DNA of 64,000 bases from Psilocybe azurescens (GCA_023853785.1 JAJIRX010000333.1:1-64000); one strand, 5' to 3'. Numbered from the stretch's first letter, positions 22,925-34,837 are shown. Program-made: numbers and translations. Notes: a model not told the origin generated them from the letters alone.

Positions 22925-23325
22925 ATGCAATTCATCACAGTCGCCGCTCTCACCATCTGCGCCGCAGCCAGCCAGGCAATGGGTGCTCTCGTCGCATTCA
23001 ACGTCGCACCTTTGGGTACATGTAAGCTCTCTCCAAGTTTATCACCTTTCCCTTCTTACTCTAATGCTATCATATTTCATCCATAGCCTGCGGAGATGGA
23101 ACCACAATCTCCTGCAACCTCAGCCCAGGTCAATCCTGCAAAGGCAACTTCAACCCCAAGCAAGCCTCCATCGTCGTCACCCACGCTCTGGGTAACTGCC
23201 ATGTTAGTTTGTACCCTCAGAATAACCAACAGGGAGGGGTCATCCAAAGGCTCGACACTGACACGACTGGGACATGCATCTTCACCTCCGTCGCGGAGTA
23301 CCAAAGCTACGGGATCTTCTGTTGA
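22925..23325 (+). CDS. Small secreted six-cysteine protein, 111 aa
   Basis: Exon 1 (22925-23021) encodes MQFITVAALTICAAASQAMG, a signal peptide of about 20 residues. A 65-nt intron (GTAAGC...CCATAG) separates it from exon 2 (23087-23325), ending TGT TGA. The mature protein has exactly six cysteines (SCGDG, SCNLSPGQSC, GNCHV, TGTCIF and a C-terminal FC), suggesting three disulphides. It is not a hydrophobin (no eight-Cys CC pattern). The arrangement is that of fungal small secreted or effector-like proteins; I recognise no named family and assign no function. TATA box, intron and stop are all in place, so it is likely expressed. A near-identical copy without a start codon lies at 25524-25923. 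Confidence 0.85.
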
Positions 23326-23435
23326 AGGATTGGAAGTCGTGTATTGGAATTAGGAAGTCGGTAAATGTGAAGGATGGAGTGTATAATTTCTAGTACTATT
23401 TTTGTGCGATTAGTTAGAAAGCGACATCCCACCTC

Positions 23436-23510
23436 CTAGAAGTAGTCCTTGTCAATATCAGGCTCACCGGCTGCAATCTTTTCTTTGAAATAGTTAATGG
23501 TGCCCAGTTA
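23436..23510 (-). other. Possible C-terminal exon remnant of a converging gene
   Basis: On the minus strand the sequence reads GTINYFKEKIAAGEPDIDKDYF followed by TAG (23438-23436). The D3 counterpart near 25999-26075 reads similarly but with substitutions, also ending in TAG. No upstream exon was found in either copy, so this is at most a duplicated gene tail. Confidence 0.25.
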
Positions 23511-23585
23511 GTATTCATATATTTTACGAGTTGAATTAAGCCCATAAATTATCACAAACTCAGCTGGGAAGAGACCTGAAGAAAT

Positions 23586-24694
23586 TCCACATGGTGTGTG
23601 CATAAGTCACAAGTACATCATGTTATAGACGCCTTCTGAATCGTACATATATGACTGGCCAAATGAAGTCTTTTCCTTGTGTTTGAGATTTCAAATACGA
23701 TACAATTCAGTTGGTTAAACCAATTTTGGAGACAGGCGGTGGAGTAGGCCAGATAGGCCTACCCTATCATCTCGTGAATGGAAAGGCTTGCAAAATGATC
23801 GTCGAGCAGCCACGCAGTATAGCGTTGCGGGCAAGGTGCATTCTTCTTAACTACGAAAGCACGCTAGCACATAAATCGTGCACAGCCGCTGATACTATCT
23901 ATAGTATCTAATATAATCCATGCTAGGGCAGCTCACCCCAGACTAGTATACAGCGAGAGTCCTCTTCGACCAAAAACCGGCCTAAGTAATGTGGCACATA
24001 ACCTTGGGTGTTCACCAGATTCAACAATGGCGCCTAAACTGCAGAATCAACGGGGAAATCAGGGTCACTTTATACAGACCCATTCTACTATATAGACCCA
24101 CATAAAATTCTTTTCTTTGTAGAATATTGCTCATAAACATAGACGCAGTGAATGTAATGCATTAGTTCGCTTTCCCATGGGTACGCTAGAACACACTGTC
24201 GCACGTACATGCACGTCCCGGCAGCAACATTTTCCAATACTGCACGCCGATTCACAGATAGTTCTGTTTTTATTGCGCCCCTAAAACTGTGTCAGAAACT
24301 TGTTATATAGTCTGCGGACTTTCAAAACGTGTCGTGTCAATATTGCAGAGCTGGCATTCTTTTCCCAACGCGATTGTACGGCCATCGCTCCCATTCCTAC
24401 AGCGTTTTTGAATCTTACTGAATATAATACCTAATTTCAATGGAGGTATACCTAAGAAGTGTTCAAAACTACAAGAAAGCCCCTGTCATTGTAGTACCTG
24501 AGACTCCAGCATACTTATCTTGAACACCTGTTGCCATCTCACTCAAGTCTCTCACATCCACCTTCCCCAACTGATACTCAAGGATCGCTGTCAAGCTCGC
24601 TTAGCTCCCCAGTAAATGATTCAGGCTGGTTAAATGGGTCATCAAGCCAGTCCAGGCTATGTCAGTTTCCTCAAAGTGAGAGCGGTTGACTCTA
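23586..24694. other. Stretch between segmental repeats, one coding-like remnant
   Basis: The minus strand at about 24600-24482 reads SLTAILEYQLGKVDVRDLSEMATGVQDKYAGVSG without a stop, which is protein-like but unplaced. The remaining sequence (23600-24470) shows no gene, repeat or RNA that I can support. Confidence 0.3.
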
Positions 24695-26164
24695 GGCCTG
24701 ACCGAATTTGGACCGAATGCCAATAGAGTCCGACGGGAGTGATTCAAACTAACATAGTCCATCTCCTCCATTGTTGGATACCATTTCACCCCGCCAAAGT
24801 GATGGAAGATCGCATTAGTGGTGAGAACTTCATCCATATCTATTCTTAACTGATTTACGTTGTGGATCGTGCACCTTTCCGCACCTCTCGCAGCCGCGGA
24901 ATGAATAGGATTATTAATCCACGCTGCACATATTCTCTCTCAGTAGGAATGCTATTTTTACGGAGGAGCCGCCCTTTCTATTCGGGGATCTCGCACAGGG
25001 ACACTCCATGTCTATTCGGGGATCTCGAACTGGGACAAAGGTACAAAAGTCGATCATTTAATGATGGGTTACCTGACAGATCTGACGAACGTTGTTTGGC
25101 TCATCCAACCATTGTGCATGCAGTCTGAAGAAATTTTTGCGGCCTCAGATTGAGATGCGAATATAGATTCACTCTATTTTTTATCACCGAAATTAATGAT
25201 AGCGAAAGGAATATTTTACCAAAATTCTGGAGTAATGTTCCTTTTATTGGCACTCATCTATATGGGGTTCGTAGCCCCTTATAGCAATTATTGTGCACTG
25301 GTATGTATTTACAGAGACAGACAGTCAATTTTGAGACCAGGACGCCCGATTGGAGATGTGAATCCACCGAAGAATATCTGGACTACTACGAAGTTGAAGA
25401 ATAAATTACCAAATGTTTAAATTATTCTTGTAGGTAGCATTCGGGTATAAAACCCTCGAGAATCACCTTTACTTCCCATCTTTCGGGCCACACAAAGCTT
25501 GACAAGAAACCACAAGCACTATAATACAGTTCATCACAGTCGCCGCTCTCACCATCTGCGCCGCAGCCAGCCAGGCAATGGGTGCTCTCGTCGCATTCAA
25601 CGTCGCACCCTTGGGTACACGTAAGCTCTCCCCAAGTCCATCACCTTTTCCTTTTACTCTAACGCTATGATCTTTCATCCACAGCCTGCGGAGATGGAAC
25701 CACATTCTCCTGTAACCTCAGCCCAGGTCAATCCTGCAAAGGAAATTTCACCCCCAAGCAAGCCTCCATCATCGTCACCCACGCTCTGAGTGACTGCCAC
25801 GTTAGCTTATACCCTAAGAACGACCAAGAGGGCGGGGTCCTCCAAAGGCTGGACACTGACACGACTATAACATGCATCTCCACCTCTGTCGCGGAGTACC
25901 AAAGCTATGGGATCTTCTGTTGAAGGATCGGAAGTCGTATATTGGAACTAGAAAGTCGATATATTGGAAGGATGGAGTGCATATCTGGTATTTGTTAGAA
26001 AGCGACGCCCCACCTCCTAGACGTAATCTTTGTCAATATCAGGCTCACCGCCTACAATATTTTCTTTGAAACAGAAAATAGTGCCCGTTTAGTAGTCAGA
26101 TATTTCATGGGTAAGATTAAACCTATAAGTTATAACCAACTCAGCTAGGAAGAAACCAGAAGAG
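24695..26164 (+). repeat. Segmental repeat copy D3, carries the broken secreted-protein gene
   Basis: Colinear with D2 (22084-23585). It differs by a roughly 45-bp local duplication near 24975-25035 (the CTATTCGGGGATCTCG block appears twice) and by a deletion near 25340-25370 relative to D2. Confidence 0.85.
25524..25923 (+). pseudogene. Secreted six-cysteine protein copy with lost start codon
   Basis: Exons 25524-25620 and 25685-25923 have the same lengths (97 and 239 nt) as the intact gene at 22925-23325, an equivalent GT-AG intron and the same TGA. The start codon is ATA (25524-25526) in place of ATG, and the next upstream in-frame triplets lead to a TGA at 25500-25502 without an ATG. The first in-frame ATG (25578) is at codon 19 and would drop the signal peptide. 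All six mature cysteines and the open frame are kept, so the loss is recent or the copy is used differently. Confidence 0.8.
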
Positions 26165-27925
26165 ACTCGAGCTGAGACTTGGATGCACACCGTGCCATGC
26201 CACGCCACGTCGCGCTTTATCGAGTGAACAAATCAAATGAACGGTCTGGCCAGTGTCCATAATTGCTCATGTTCATGCGCAGGGGCAGTGCAAAGCCCCG
26301 CTTCTGTGATTCAGACACGCGCACATGCACGCGCAATGTCGTTACCGTTTGATATTTTTCTTTCAGTGATTAAGCAAGCAAGCATCCCAGTCCCGGACCC
26401 AGTCGAAGTCGGAGTCAAAGTCGGAGTCGGAGTCGAAGCCGAAGTCGAAGTCGAAGTCGTGAGAATAGGAACGGGAAAATGGGAGAGCGAGCTACGCTGC
26501 AGCCTGCCATGCCCTGTGTCATTTTAATGTGACATGTGCATGTGCATGTGCGACGCTTCCGCTTCCTCTACAGCTGTGCGACACATTCTGTTTCTGTTTA
26601 TGAGACCGAGACTGACTGAAATGCAGCATCATGATAAGAGAAGAGGCGGGGGTGGGTAGGGATGAATCGGGCGGGTGTATGTACGTTAATGTAAAGATAT
26701 GGTGGGGTCTGCGTGGTATATCATATCGCCTAGTCTCCGAGTTAAAAGAAAAGGAAATGAGGGAGAGGAATGCAGATGCAGAGGAAAGGATGGATGGATA
26801 GCCGCGCGCAATCGAGAGCGGGCAATTCGTGTAGTATTTGATTCTAATCGATTAATCGATGGTCGTAAAATGCATCGGCTGAGTTGACTGGGTTGGGTGC
26901 TGAGTGCTAAGCTGCGATGTGATGCAATGCCTCGTTTCAAGACACAGGAACCTACTCAACACATGCGCCAAGCTGCCATGTCTATCTATATGTATTCAAG
27001 GGTCCCCTATCTGCTTTTCGTTGTGAAATGTGACGAGTGACAAGTGAAAAGTCGAGAGAGGCGACGGTAGATGTGGATATGGGTACGGACGTAGGTGCGT
27101 TGGACATGTAGATCGAATGTGCAAGAAACGAGGACAAGACATTTGTCCGCTGGCGCCACCAGCATGCTACGAGTAGTTGTGGTTGTGGGAGAAGGCGAAC
27201 GTTGAGCACGAGCGCTAATGTAAGCCGCCGCGATGCCACGCCGCATTTGAGATGAGCCCAAGTTATTATATGCCGCGAAATCGGGTGCCACACAAATTAG
27301 TTACCGACTGCATCTTTGCTCTCTGTAGTACCCTCAAATTTTTAGAGTATAGGCAAGGCAGAGTAGAGAGGAGGGGCAGCAGTGTGTGGCAGTGTGTGGA
27401 TGGGGATGGGGATGAAGATGCGTTAGATATATATCTGGATAGATCGGAGAGGCATGAAGTGAGTACTGGCGGCCGTTTTGCTCGTGCGCGGGCATGTCCT
27501 TGAGCGTGAGGTATGAGTGTGGAGTGGGCGGTGGATATGATCGGAGATGGAAGGCGGAGATCAAGAGATGAGGGAGAGGGACGTGGAGGTGGAGGTCTGG
27601 AAGGGTATTCAACCGAGATGGAATGCAATTGTGAGGGACGCAGTTGCTGGCGGACTTCCAAGAAGGGTTGATGGATCATGGACGACGAATAGACTGATAA
27701 GAGGAAGCGTTGGAGACAAGACATACTTAAAGATGGAAGCATCAACAGGACTAGTAGCAGTAGCAGCGTATATGAGAGCTGGCATGGCAGTTTGAGAGTG
27801 ATCTTCGTGAGATGGCGAGAGAGACAGACATACGGCAGAATCAAGCTGGACTAGAACGGCACAAGCGTAGATCGAGCACAAGTACGCCAATACCGATAGA
27901 ATGACATAAACAGCCAATCATGGTC
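26165..27925 (+). repeat. 2-kb interspersed repeat, copy 2
   Basis: Begins GGATGCACACCGTGCCATGCC and proceeds through GATTAAGCAAGCAAGCATCCCAG, the (GTCGGA/GTCGAA)n microsatellite at 26405-26460, GCGAGCTACGCTGCAGCCTGCC, and ends at CAATACCGATAGAATGACAT. It is the inverse of 30650-32840, with copy 3 extending about 190 bp further at the inner side. Frames on both strands here are non-coding shadows. Confidence 0.8.
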
Positions 27926-28769
27926 TCCCATGCCCACATTTCTCGTTTTCTTTCCTTTTTCCTTTTTCCTTTTATCGTGCTTCTGAAATACATTGTGAAC
28001 AACCCTTTCACCCAGTGTTCCTTCCATCGCATGGCCTTACGCATGCATGCATCCTCAGACGACGTAGAAATATCGGAGCCTGAAAACGATATAAATACAT
28101 AACATATGTTGAGAAACGCGCACATTCCATCCCTGAACCAGACATACTCTAAGCGCCCGCACCCAAGTCAAATGTGCTCGCTCACCCACCCCTTTCAGTT
28201 CGAGTTCGACGAAAAGATCAACATTTGAATCCAAATTGATTTCGATTGATAACAACGTCCACAAAAACAAATCCTGTAAATAAACCGCCAAGGTACTCGT
28301 AATGCAAAAGGAAAAGAAAGCATAAAATGGGATGAGAAACGTGCTTAAAGGAGGAAGCAAGAAAGAAAGATTAGGATAAGGCGAAGATAAGATAAACGCG
28401 TAACGTAACTGTAACGTAATATAACATATCGTTTCGTTTTTAAATAACAAAAAGCAGAAACTTGTGGTGGTGGTATGATTCGTTTAAACTTGATCATCTT
28501 GTATCTCTGAATGGTAACCCTGGAGGAAGTGGGAATTGAGAAGTGAGAAGTGAGAAGAAGTGAGAATCGAGAAGTGAGGTATCAGAACAGGAAGGGGGGA
28601 ATCAAGGCGGGTAAGAAGGTGGAAAATGTCGAGGAAGACACGACGACGACCATAAACCTCCAAAACAAGCAGGGAAAGGAAGTGCACTCCATGAACAAAA
28701 CAAAAAGCGAAGACGAGAAAAACAGGGAGAAAAATCCTGATCCTGATCCCAATAAGAATCTCCTCAACC
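27926..28769. other. 3' flank of the Ser/Pro-rich gene, no supported gene
   Basis: Likely 3' untranslated and intergenic sequence of the minus-strand gene ending at 28770. It holds purine-rich runs (GAGAAGTGAGAAGTGAGAAG at 28535-28560). No gene is supported. Confidence 0.35.
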
Positions 28770-30471
28770 TCAAACACCCTCCACCCTCTCCAACCGCTCC
28801 AACCGCTCCTCCAACCCGCGCCCGAGCCCCGCGCGCTCCCACTCCCCCGCCCACATTATCCAGCATCGCGATGCTCTCCCTCTTCCCCGCGTGCGTCACG
28901 CCGCCCTGCGGCCCCAGTGTCGCGCCCAGACTTTGCGGGAGCGGGAGCGGCAGGGGCAGGGACAGGGACGCGGAGGGCGAGTGCGACGCGGGCGCGGAGA
29001 ACAGGGGATGTTGATGATGCTCGGCGCCGCGCTCGCGCTCCCATTCTGGTTCTGGTTCTGATTCTGATTCTGGTTCTGGTGCACATTGCCATGTTGTTCC
29101 ACGCCAACCCCCCACTCAGCGCACTGATCACATTCAGCCCGCTCACCCCGGGAATATGCGGCGGCGGCTCCACCAAGCTCGCGCCGCTCGTCAGCGACAC
29201 GAGGCTCTGCGTCGCCGCGGGCGTCGCGCTCAGGAGATCCGCGTACGACATGAACGAGAGGCGTTTCTTCGCGATGTGCAGCGGGGACGGCGGGTGCGAT
29301 TGCTGTTGCTGCTGTTGTTGGTTGGAGGAGTAGGGCGAGAGCGGCTGCGAGTGGGCGGAGATGGGAGGGGAGAGGGGCGATATAGGTGATAGGGGCGACA
29401 GGGGCGATAGAGGCAACGGAAGAGGCGTATACGGCGATGACGGGGACGACGTAGTGGACGCGACGATGCTCGGCGACGTCGTCGATGATGTCGATGTGGA
29501 GGGCTGCAGCGGGATCAGCCCGGGCCCAGGCGACGATAAGGATGATAAGGATGATAAGGATGGCAGATCGTCCAGGGCAGCAACTTTGATCGATGGCGCC
29601 GCGGTGCTGGGGTTGGTGTTGGTGGCATCAGCATCAGGCGAAGCCGTCGACGACACGCGCGTGATCGTGGTCGACGTGTCCGCAGATTGCGGCTGCGGTC
29701 TCGGTGGGGACGCCGATCGTGATAGCGATCCCGCCCCTGTGCCCGTGCCCGGCTGCGACGGTGACGTGGAGCCAGAAAGCGGGGTAACAGGTACAGGAGG
29801 GCGCTGCTACTGCCTCCGAGCGCAACCGCACCCGCACCGCCCATGTTCTGCAGCCCGAGCACCGAGGTCGGGCTGGCGATGGCGATACGGCTGCCCAGCG
29901 GGCTCGGGCTGCGGCTCCTGAAGCTGCCTATCGGGCTCGCGAACCCGCTCCCGCTGCCCCCGCCCCCGAAGAGCGACATCGACGCCGGCGCGACGACGGA
30001 CACCTGGTCCGCAAACAGCGTGAGGCCGTCGTGGAAATGCGACTCGGAGGTCGAGGTCGAGGACGCGGGGAAGGCAGACGAGGCGTCGAGCGTGCTGAGC
30101 ACGGCGGCGGCGCTGTCGAGCACGGAGGGGACGGACTGCTCGAGGGTCTCGGTGCCTTTGGCGCGCGGGATGCGGTGCGGATTGGGCGGGTGGTGGTGGT
30201 GGTTGTGGTGATGATGCGATGAGGACGGCGGGGACGGGGGCACGAGGGGCTCGATGTCGCGCTCGAATATTGCGGAGGAAGAGGAGTGTCTGTGGGTTGG
30301 GTGGGGTGGGTGTGTTAGTTGGAGTAGTGTAGTGGGTCAGGGAGATGTGACGTACATGGATGTGGGAGACGAGGGGATAGAGCTGGGGCTGCGAGATCCC
30401 AGACGGGGGTCCGTTGTGCGCAGGTGTTGCGACGTTCTGCGCGGCGAGACGAGCGCGCTGTTCGATGTCAT
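28770..30471 (-). CDS. Ser/Pro-rich basidiomycete protein, frame uncertain at two G-runs
   Basis: Start ATG at 30471: MTSNSALVSPRRTSQHLRTT... Exon 1 ends at 30356 (CCAT|GTACG); a 66-nt intron leads to 30289 and IHSSSSAIFERDIEPLVPPSPPSSSHHHH..., then a low-complexity but protein-like region (SVLDSAAAVLSTLDASSAF, DGLTLFADQVSVV, SPLGSRIAIASPTSVLGLQN). A further intron is needed near 29812-29775 to reach SADTSTTITRVSSTASP...PLSPLSPISPLSP, a polyQ run, and AKKRLSFMSYADLLSATPAA. The last conserved-looking block GEWERAGLGRGLEERLERLERVEGV ends at TGA 28772-28770. To stay in frame, two one-base corrections are needed, at the C6 run 29108-29113 and the C5 run 28844-28848 (plus-strand view). From memory, similar Ser-rich proteins are conserved in agaricomycetes; function unknown. 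Confidence 0.6.
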
Positions 30472-30649
30472 ATGCTTCAGCTCCGGGGTCACTACACGAC
30501 GTCAGTCCTCTCAACACGGTGCCAGCAAACCATGCCACGTACGATGCAGAGTTTCTTTCGTCGCCATCGTGCTTGTGTCTTTCTTAAGAGTATAATGGAT
30601 GAGAAAAGGAGAAGAGATGATGATGTTTGAAGATGGAAGAGAGAGATTT

Positions 30650-32840
30650 GGTTGGTTGCCGTTTTGTGCATCTGAAATCATCATCATCGACCCCGAGCAT
30701 TTACGTAATCCTTCCTCTGCATTCTTTTTTTAGTCACGCGGTGTTACGGCTCCGACCCGTCGATCTGTGGCGGTTCATTCTCCCCGCCTCCCATCTACGC
30801 AGACTGCGCTACTCGTCGCTTCTATTTGTCATTTCGCCTGCGCTATGTGTCTGCCTATCTATGTCATTCTATCGGTACTGGCGTACTTGTGTTCGATCCA
30901 CGCTTATGCCGTTCAAGTCCAGCTTGATTCTGCCGCATGTCTCTCGTCATCGCTCTCAAACTGCCATGCCAACTCTCATATACGCCGTCCTGCTACAGTG
31001 CTACTAGTCCTGTTGATGCTTCCATCTGTATGTCTTATCTCCAATGCTTCCTCATATCGATCATCGATCATCCGCCAGCAACTACGTCCTTTACAAATTA
31101 CATTATATCTCCGTTGAATACCCTTCCTGCCCTCATCTCTTGATCTCCCCTTTCCATCCCCAATCACAGCGCCCAAGCTCGAGCTCAAGCAAATGTCATC
31201 TCCTCATCTCATGCGATATCTATCCACATTTCCAACGCACTCACATCCGGCCACATTCAGATTCACATGCACCCCCGCCTTCTACGTTCTGGCTTCCATA
31301 TACAGTAGAGAGTAGAGAAAAGGGGGTACAACGTATATTTGTTTGTAATGTGCATACGTGTGTCTGTGCCGCGCGTAGTAGCTTGCGAACTGCACGCAGC
31401 CATGGATCCAGATTCTATCTTTATCAAGGCGTCACATCGCATCTGGTGCGTAGCGCTCATCCCCCTCTCACCGCCCACTGCGCACTCATACCCCAAGCTC
31501 AAGCCCGCGCAAAAGCAAAACAGACGCCACGCCCATTACATGCCTCCCATATCTACCCATATGTATGTCCAACGTATCCGCATCCGCATCCGGTCACTGC
31601 CACGCACTCCTCTCTACTCTCTGCGTTGCCTACACCCTACAATCGAGGGTGCTGTAGAGAACAGAAAGGGATATGGCATCGTAACTTGACTTAGCATTCA
31701 ACGCCCAACGCCCAACATTTCTTCTCTCCCGCGGTACACTCTAATTCTATTGAACTTTGACTCTGTCTCTGCCTGGGCGCCTGTTTACCCACTTCCGGCC
31801 TCCTCCCTCCTTATTCATGCTATAATCACTGCAAGCTGCAGGCGCGTGATCGGGCCCGATCTCGAGCTCAGGCTCACATTCAAACTCAAACACGAGCAAA
31901 ATGCAAATGCCATGCCTCATTTCATGCGCGATATATCCACATGCCCAACACACCTGCGTCCATACCTATATCCACACCCACCGTCGCCTCTCCCCGCTTT
32001 CCACATTTCACAATGAAAGCAGAGATGGTGGCCCGTGAATAGATATCGATCGACATGGCCGCTTTGCGCATGTGTTGAGTATGTTTCGGTGTCTTGAAAT
32101 GGGGCTCCGCATCGCATTTCAGCTCGGCACTGAGCGCCCAGCCCAGCCAACTCGGCGAATGCGTTTTACGACCATCGATTAACTAACTAGAACCAACTAC
32201 CATATGAATTGCCCGCTCTCGGTCGAGTGCGGCCATCCAGACATACAGACATGCCCTGCTCTGCATGTGCGTCTATTTTTCTTACCTGGTGTGCACGCGC
32301 GCGACTCGGAGCCCACTGGCAGGGGATATGCCGCACCCCACCTTCTCTTTACAGTAATGCACATACATGTACGTACGCCCGCCCGATTCATCCCCGCCGC
32401 CCTCCAACCCCCAACCTCGTCTCCTATCATGATCATAATGCATTTTAGTCGGTCTTGGCCTCAGTCTTGGCCTCAGTCTCGGTCTCATAAACAGAAACAG
32501 AACCAGAAACAGAAACAGTGTCGCCCAGCTGTCGAGGAAGTGGGAGCGTCGCACAAGCACACGTAACGTTAAAATGACACAGCGCATGGCGTGGCGAGCT
32601 GCAGCGTAGCTCGCTTTCCGATTCTCATTCCCATTCTCACGACTTCGACTTCAACTGGGTCTAGGTCCGGGACTGCGACTGCGACTGCGACTGCAATGCT
32701 TGCTTGCTTGATCACTGAAAGAAAAACATCAAACGGTAACGACATTGCACGTGCAAATTAAACTGTGGGTAGACCATTGATTTTTCTGACTCGATAAAAC
32801 GCAGCGTGGCATGGCACGGCACGGCGTGCATCCAAGGCCT
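30650..32840 (-). repeat. 2-kb interspersed repeat, copy 3 (inverted relative to copies 1 and 2)
   Basis: Reverse complement of copy 2 with the inner extension shared with copy 1 (ATGCAGAGGAAGGATTACGT and GAAGCGACGAGTAGCGCAG on the minus strand). The outer end is CCACGCTGCGTTTTATCGAG on the minus strand. Together with copy 2 it forms inverted arms of about 1.75-2.2 kb around 27926-30649. Confidence 0.8.
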
Positions 32841-33694
32841 CAGCCCACCAAATTCTCACTTGATCTAAACTGTCGAATGTCGTCCATATCTCTGTTAGAC
32901 GCCCCAGTCGACCTAGCGTCCATACAGTCATCCGTCGTCGTCGGTCCAGTGCGATAGTGGGAGAGTAAATGCGAATTGCGCACTATCCCACCTTTACGAC
33001 TGAGTTATGTGTAGTGTTCTGCGGTATTTGACTCCAGTAGCACATCATAATGAGATATCTTGGAGCGAGCAGGCAGACCCTGTCCCGACTCCCCACATTC
33101 TACTCGTACGCGTACCCAACGAAGCATAGCGTCAGCATGCCAAAATCACTGAGCAGTGAGTAAGCAGCAGCAGCAACAGTCGGAGAAACATCCCACTGCG
33201 ACGCAGCATGATTCGCGTTTGAGCACTGATATGCTAAATATCCAACTCTCCTTCAAGTTCTTGACTGGGCGGTGTGAAGCACCAGTCGCATTAAATGGTA
33301 AAGCATTTCTGCCTCCGTATGGCCAGTTACGCACAATAAGCCGAACATCCCCAAGTCATAAGTACCGCGCTAGGGCTTCCATCAAGATCCAAAATGGTCT
33401 AATCCCAAAATGACGGCGGCCAGGGTAGCATTTATAATGTGGGTCTGTGCGTCTGTGCGTATAATGACCAAGATATAAACTCATGAGTCCATACCCACAC
33501 CGCAGTGGCTTCCCAGGACCTGGGCATCTAATGCCGTCCACATCCAATACATCATCCATCCACATCCGAAAAACGCACTTCGCACGGAATGTCTGCACCG
33601 AATCAGAAGATCTTCCTCACACAAGGGAGCTTTACTCGAGTATAGTCGTTTCGGTCTCGGTCCGTTGTGATTTTGGTTTCTCCCCCCTTTGCGT
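32841..33694. other. Intergenic stretch, no supported gene
   Basis: Between the 2-kb repeat and the old LTR element. A CAG-type run (AGCAGCAGCAGCAACAG) lies at 33165-33180. Open frames mirror each other on both strands; none shows a motif. Confidence 0.3.
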
Positions 33695-33809
33695 GGTAGG
33701 ATTACAAAATTATGTAGACTGTATGAAAATGGGCCGAACAGGGAATATATCAACATGAATGCTATGGCATTAATGGGGCCGATTGCCAGGCCAGCAAGTA
33801 AATCCAACA
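33695..33809 (-). repeat. 3' LTR of the gag-only element
   Basis: Matches 51014-51131 at most positions, including TTGATATATT, GGCCCATTTTCATAC and CTACATAATTTTGTAAT (minus view). Confidence 0.8.
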
Positions 33810-33949
33810 TACCCCTCGAGTGCAGGTGGTAATCGGAAACAGAATAAGAAGGAAAATAAAACAAAAATGCGAACCAAGTCCAAATCAAAATTTAAACATA
33901 CCCGCTCCAACTGAAATCATCACCAAAACACCTCTGAATCCTCTGAGCT

Positions 33950-34837
33950 CACCACTGCCATGCCAGCTGTCTCGACTGTCTTCTGTGAGCCATTTTGCAT
34001 TTGCGTGCACTCATTCTTGTAGTGCCCCTTTTGCTGACACTGGAAACATGTGATGTCCTTGCAATCTCAACGAGGCCTGACGTTGGCATGGAATGCAGCG
34101 TTGTTTGGATCATCCTTTTACAGGTACCCCTGCTTTGCAACCTGGTGAGCTTCTTTGTTCATACAATGTTGAACCACAAAACTGAAGTCGTTTTTTCTGG
34201 AGTGCAAGTCGAGAGAAATGACAAGGGAAGAATAAGAATCAGGGAGGAAATCATGAGGACAGCAACAAGGAGAGAGTTGGACAGTGGATTGCCAAGGCTG
34301 GTCCATTGGTCAGCAAGCTCACAGATCACACCCATGTGCTCCTGAATTGATGCAGCCTGCGCCTTCCACATTTGGAACAGCTTCTGCCATGTCAAAATGG
34401 CACTCCCAAGCCCTGAGAGATGTGAATATCCTGCAATCTCACCCATACAACTGACAGAATTCTCAAAACTCTGGTATGAACCAGCTGCCCATCCTCCACT
34501 TCACCAACTATCTCACTTAGCATTAAATCCATCCTAATGCGCCAAGCCTTCACAGCCTTTGATGCATCCGAGCCCAACAGATGACTTTCCAATCCTTCAA
34601 CAATAGACCAAACTTGGAGCTTGCATAAGTGGATTTCCATGCAGTACAACCATGAATAATAATTGTCATTGCCAAGTTTTGTGATGTGCTTGCTTCCATT
34701 GATGTTCATCATTATGACAAAGGGTGAGTGCTGCTTCAACTGAAGACTTCCAGGTGTGCACTGACTAGTGGCTTCCAATGCACCTAACTGGCAATTTCTG
34801 AGCACCTGACTGGCAGCTTCCAATGCACCTAACTGGC
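33950..34837 (-). pseudogene. Gag of the TR-GAG-like element (UBN2-type, CCHC knuckle)
   Basis: The minus strand reads ...KLGNDNYYSWLYCMEIHLCK... then KAVKAWRIRMDLMLSEIVGEV (34650-34490), a frame change near 34440, then WKAQAASIQEHMGVICELADQ and LGNPLSNSLLVAVLMISS (34380-34240), the order of Ty1/copia-type gag. A zinc knuckle CFQCQQKGHYKNEC (CX2CX4HX4C) lies at about 34048-34007. No protease, integrase or RT follows before the LTR. The N-terminal part is interrupted by the copia insertion (TSD CTGGC); its first codons continue at 50839. Confidence 0.75.

Larger units (their letters stand above)
22084..23585 (+). repeat. Segmental repeat copy D2, carries the intact secreted-protein gene
   Basis: Starts at GGCCTGACCGAATTTGGACC (also at 24695) and runs colinear with D3 to AGCTGGGAAGARACC-type sequence at 23565-23585 (26140-26160 in D3), so about 1.5 kb is duplicated with point differences throughout. 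Confidence 0.85.

Noticed and set aside
22925..23325. Calling the secreted protein a hydrophobin
   Set aside because: The mature protein has six cysteines without the CC doublets; hydrophobins have eight in a fixed pattern.
28917..30211. Several long plus-strand frames (up to 186 codons)
   Set aside because: They are antisense shadows of the GC-rich Ser/Pro-rich gene on the minus strand, which has matching splice sites and a coherent protein.
31044..31694. 216-codon frame in copy 3 of the 2-kb repeat
   Set aside because: The equivalent frames in copies 1 and 2 are broken at different places and the repeat has no conserved coding frame.
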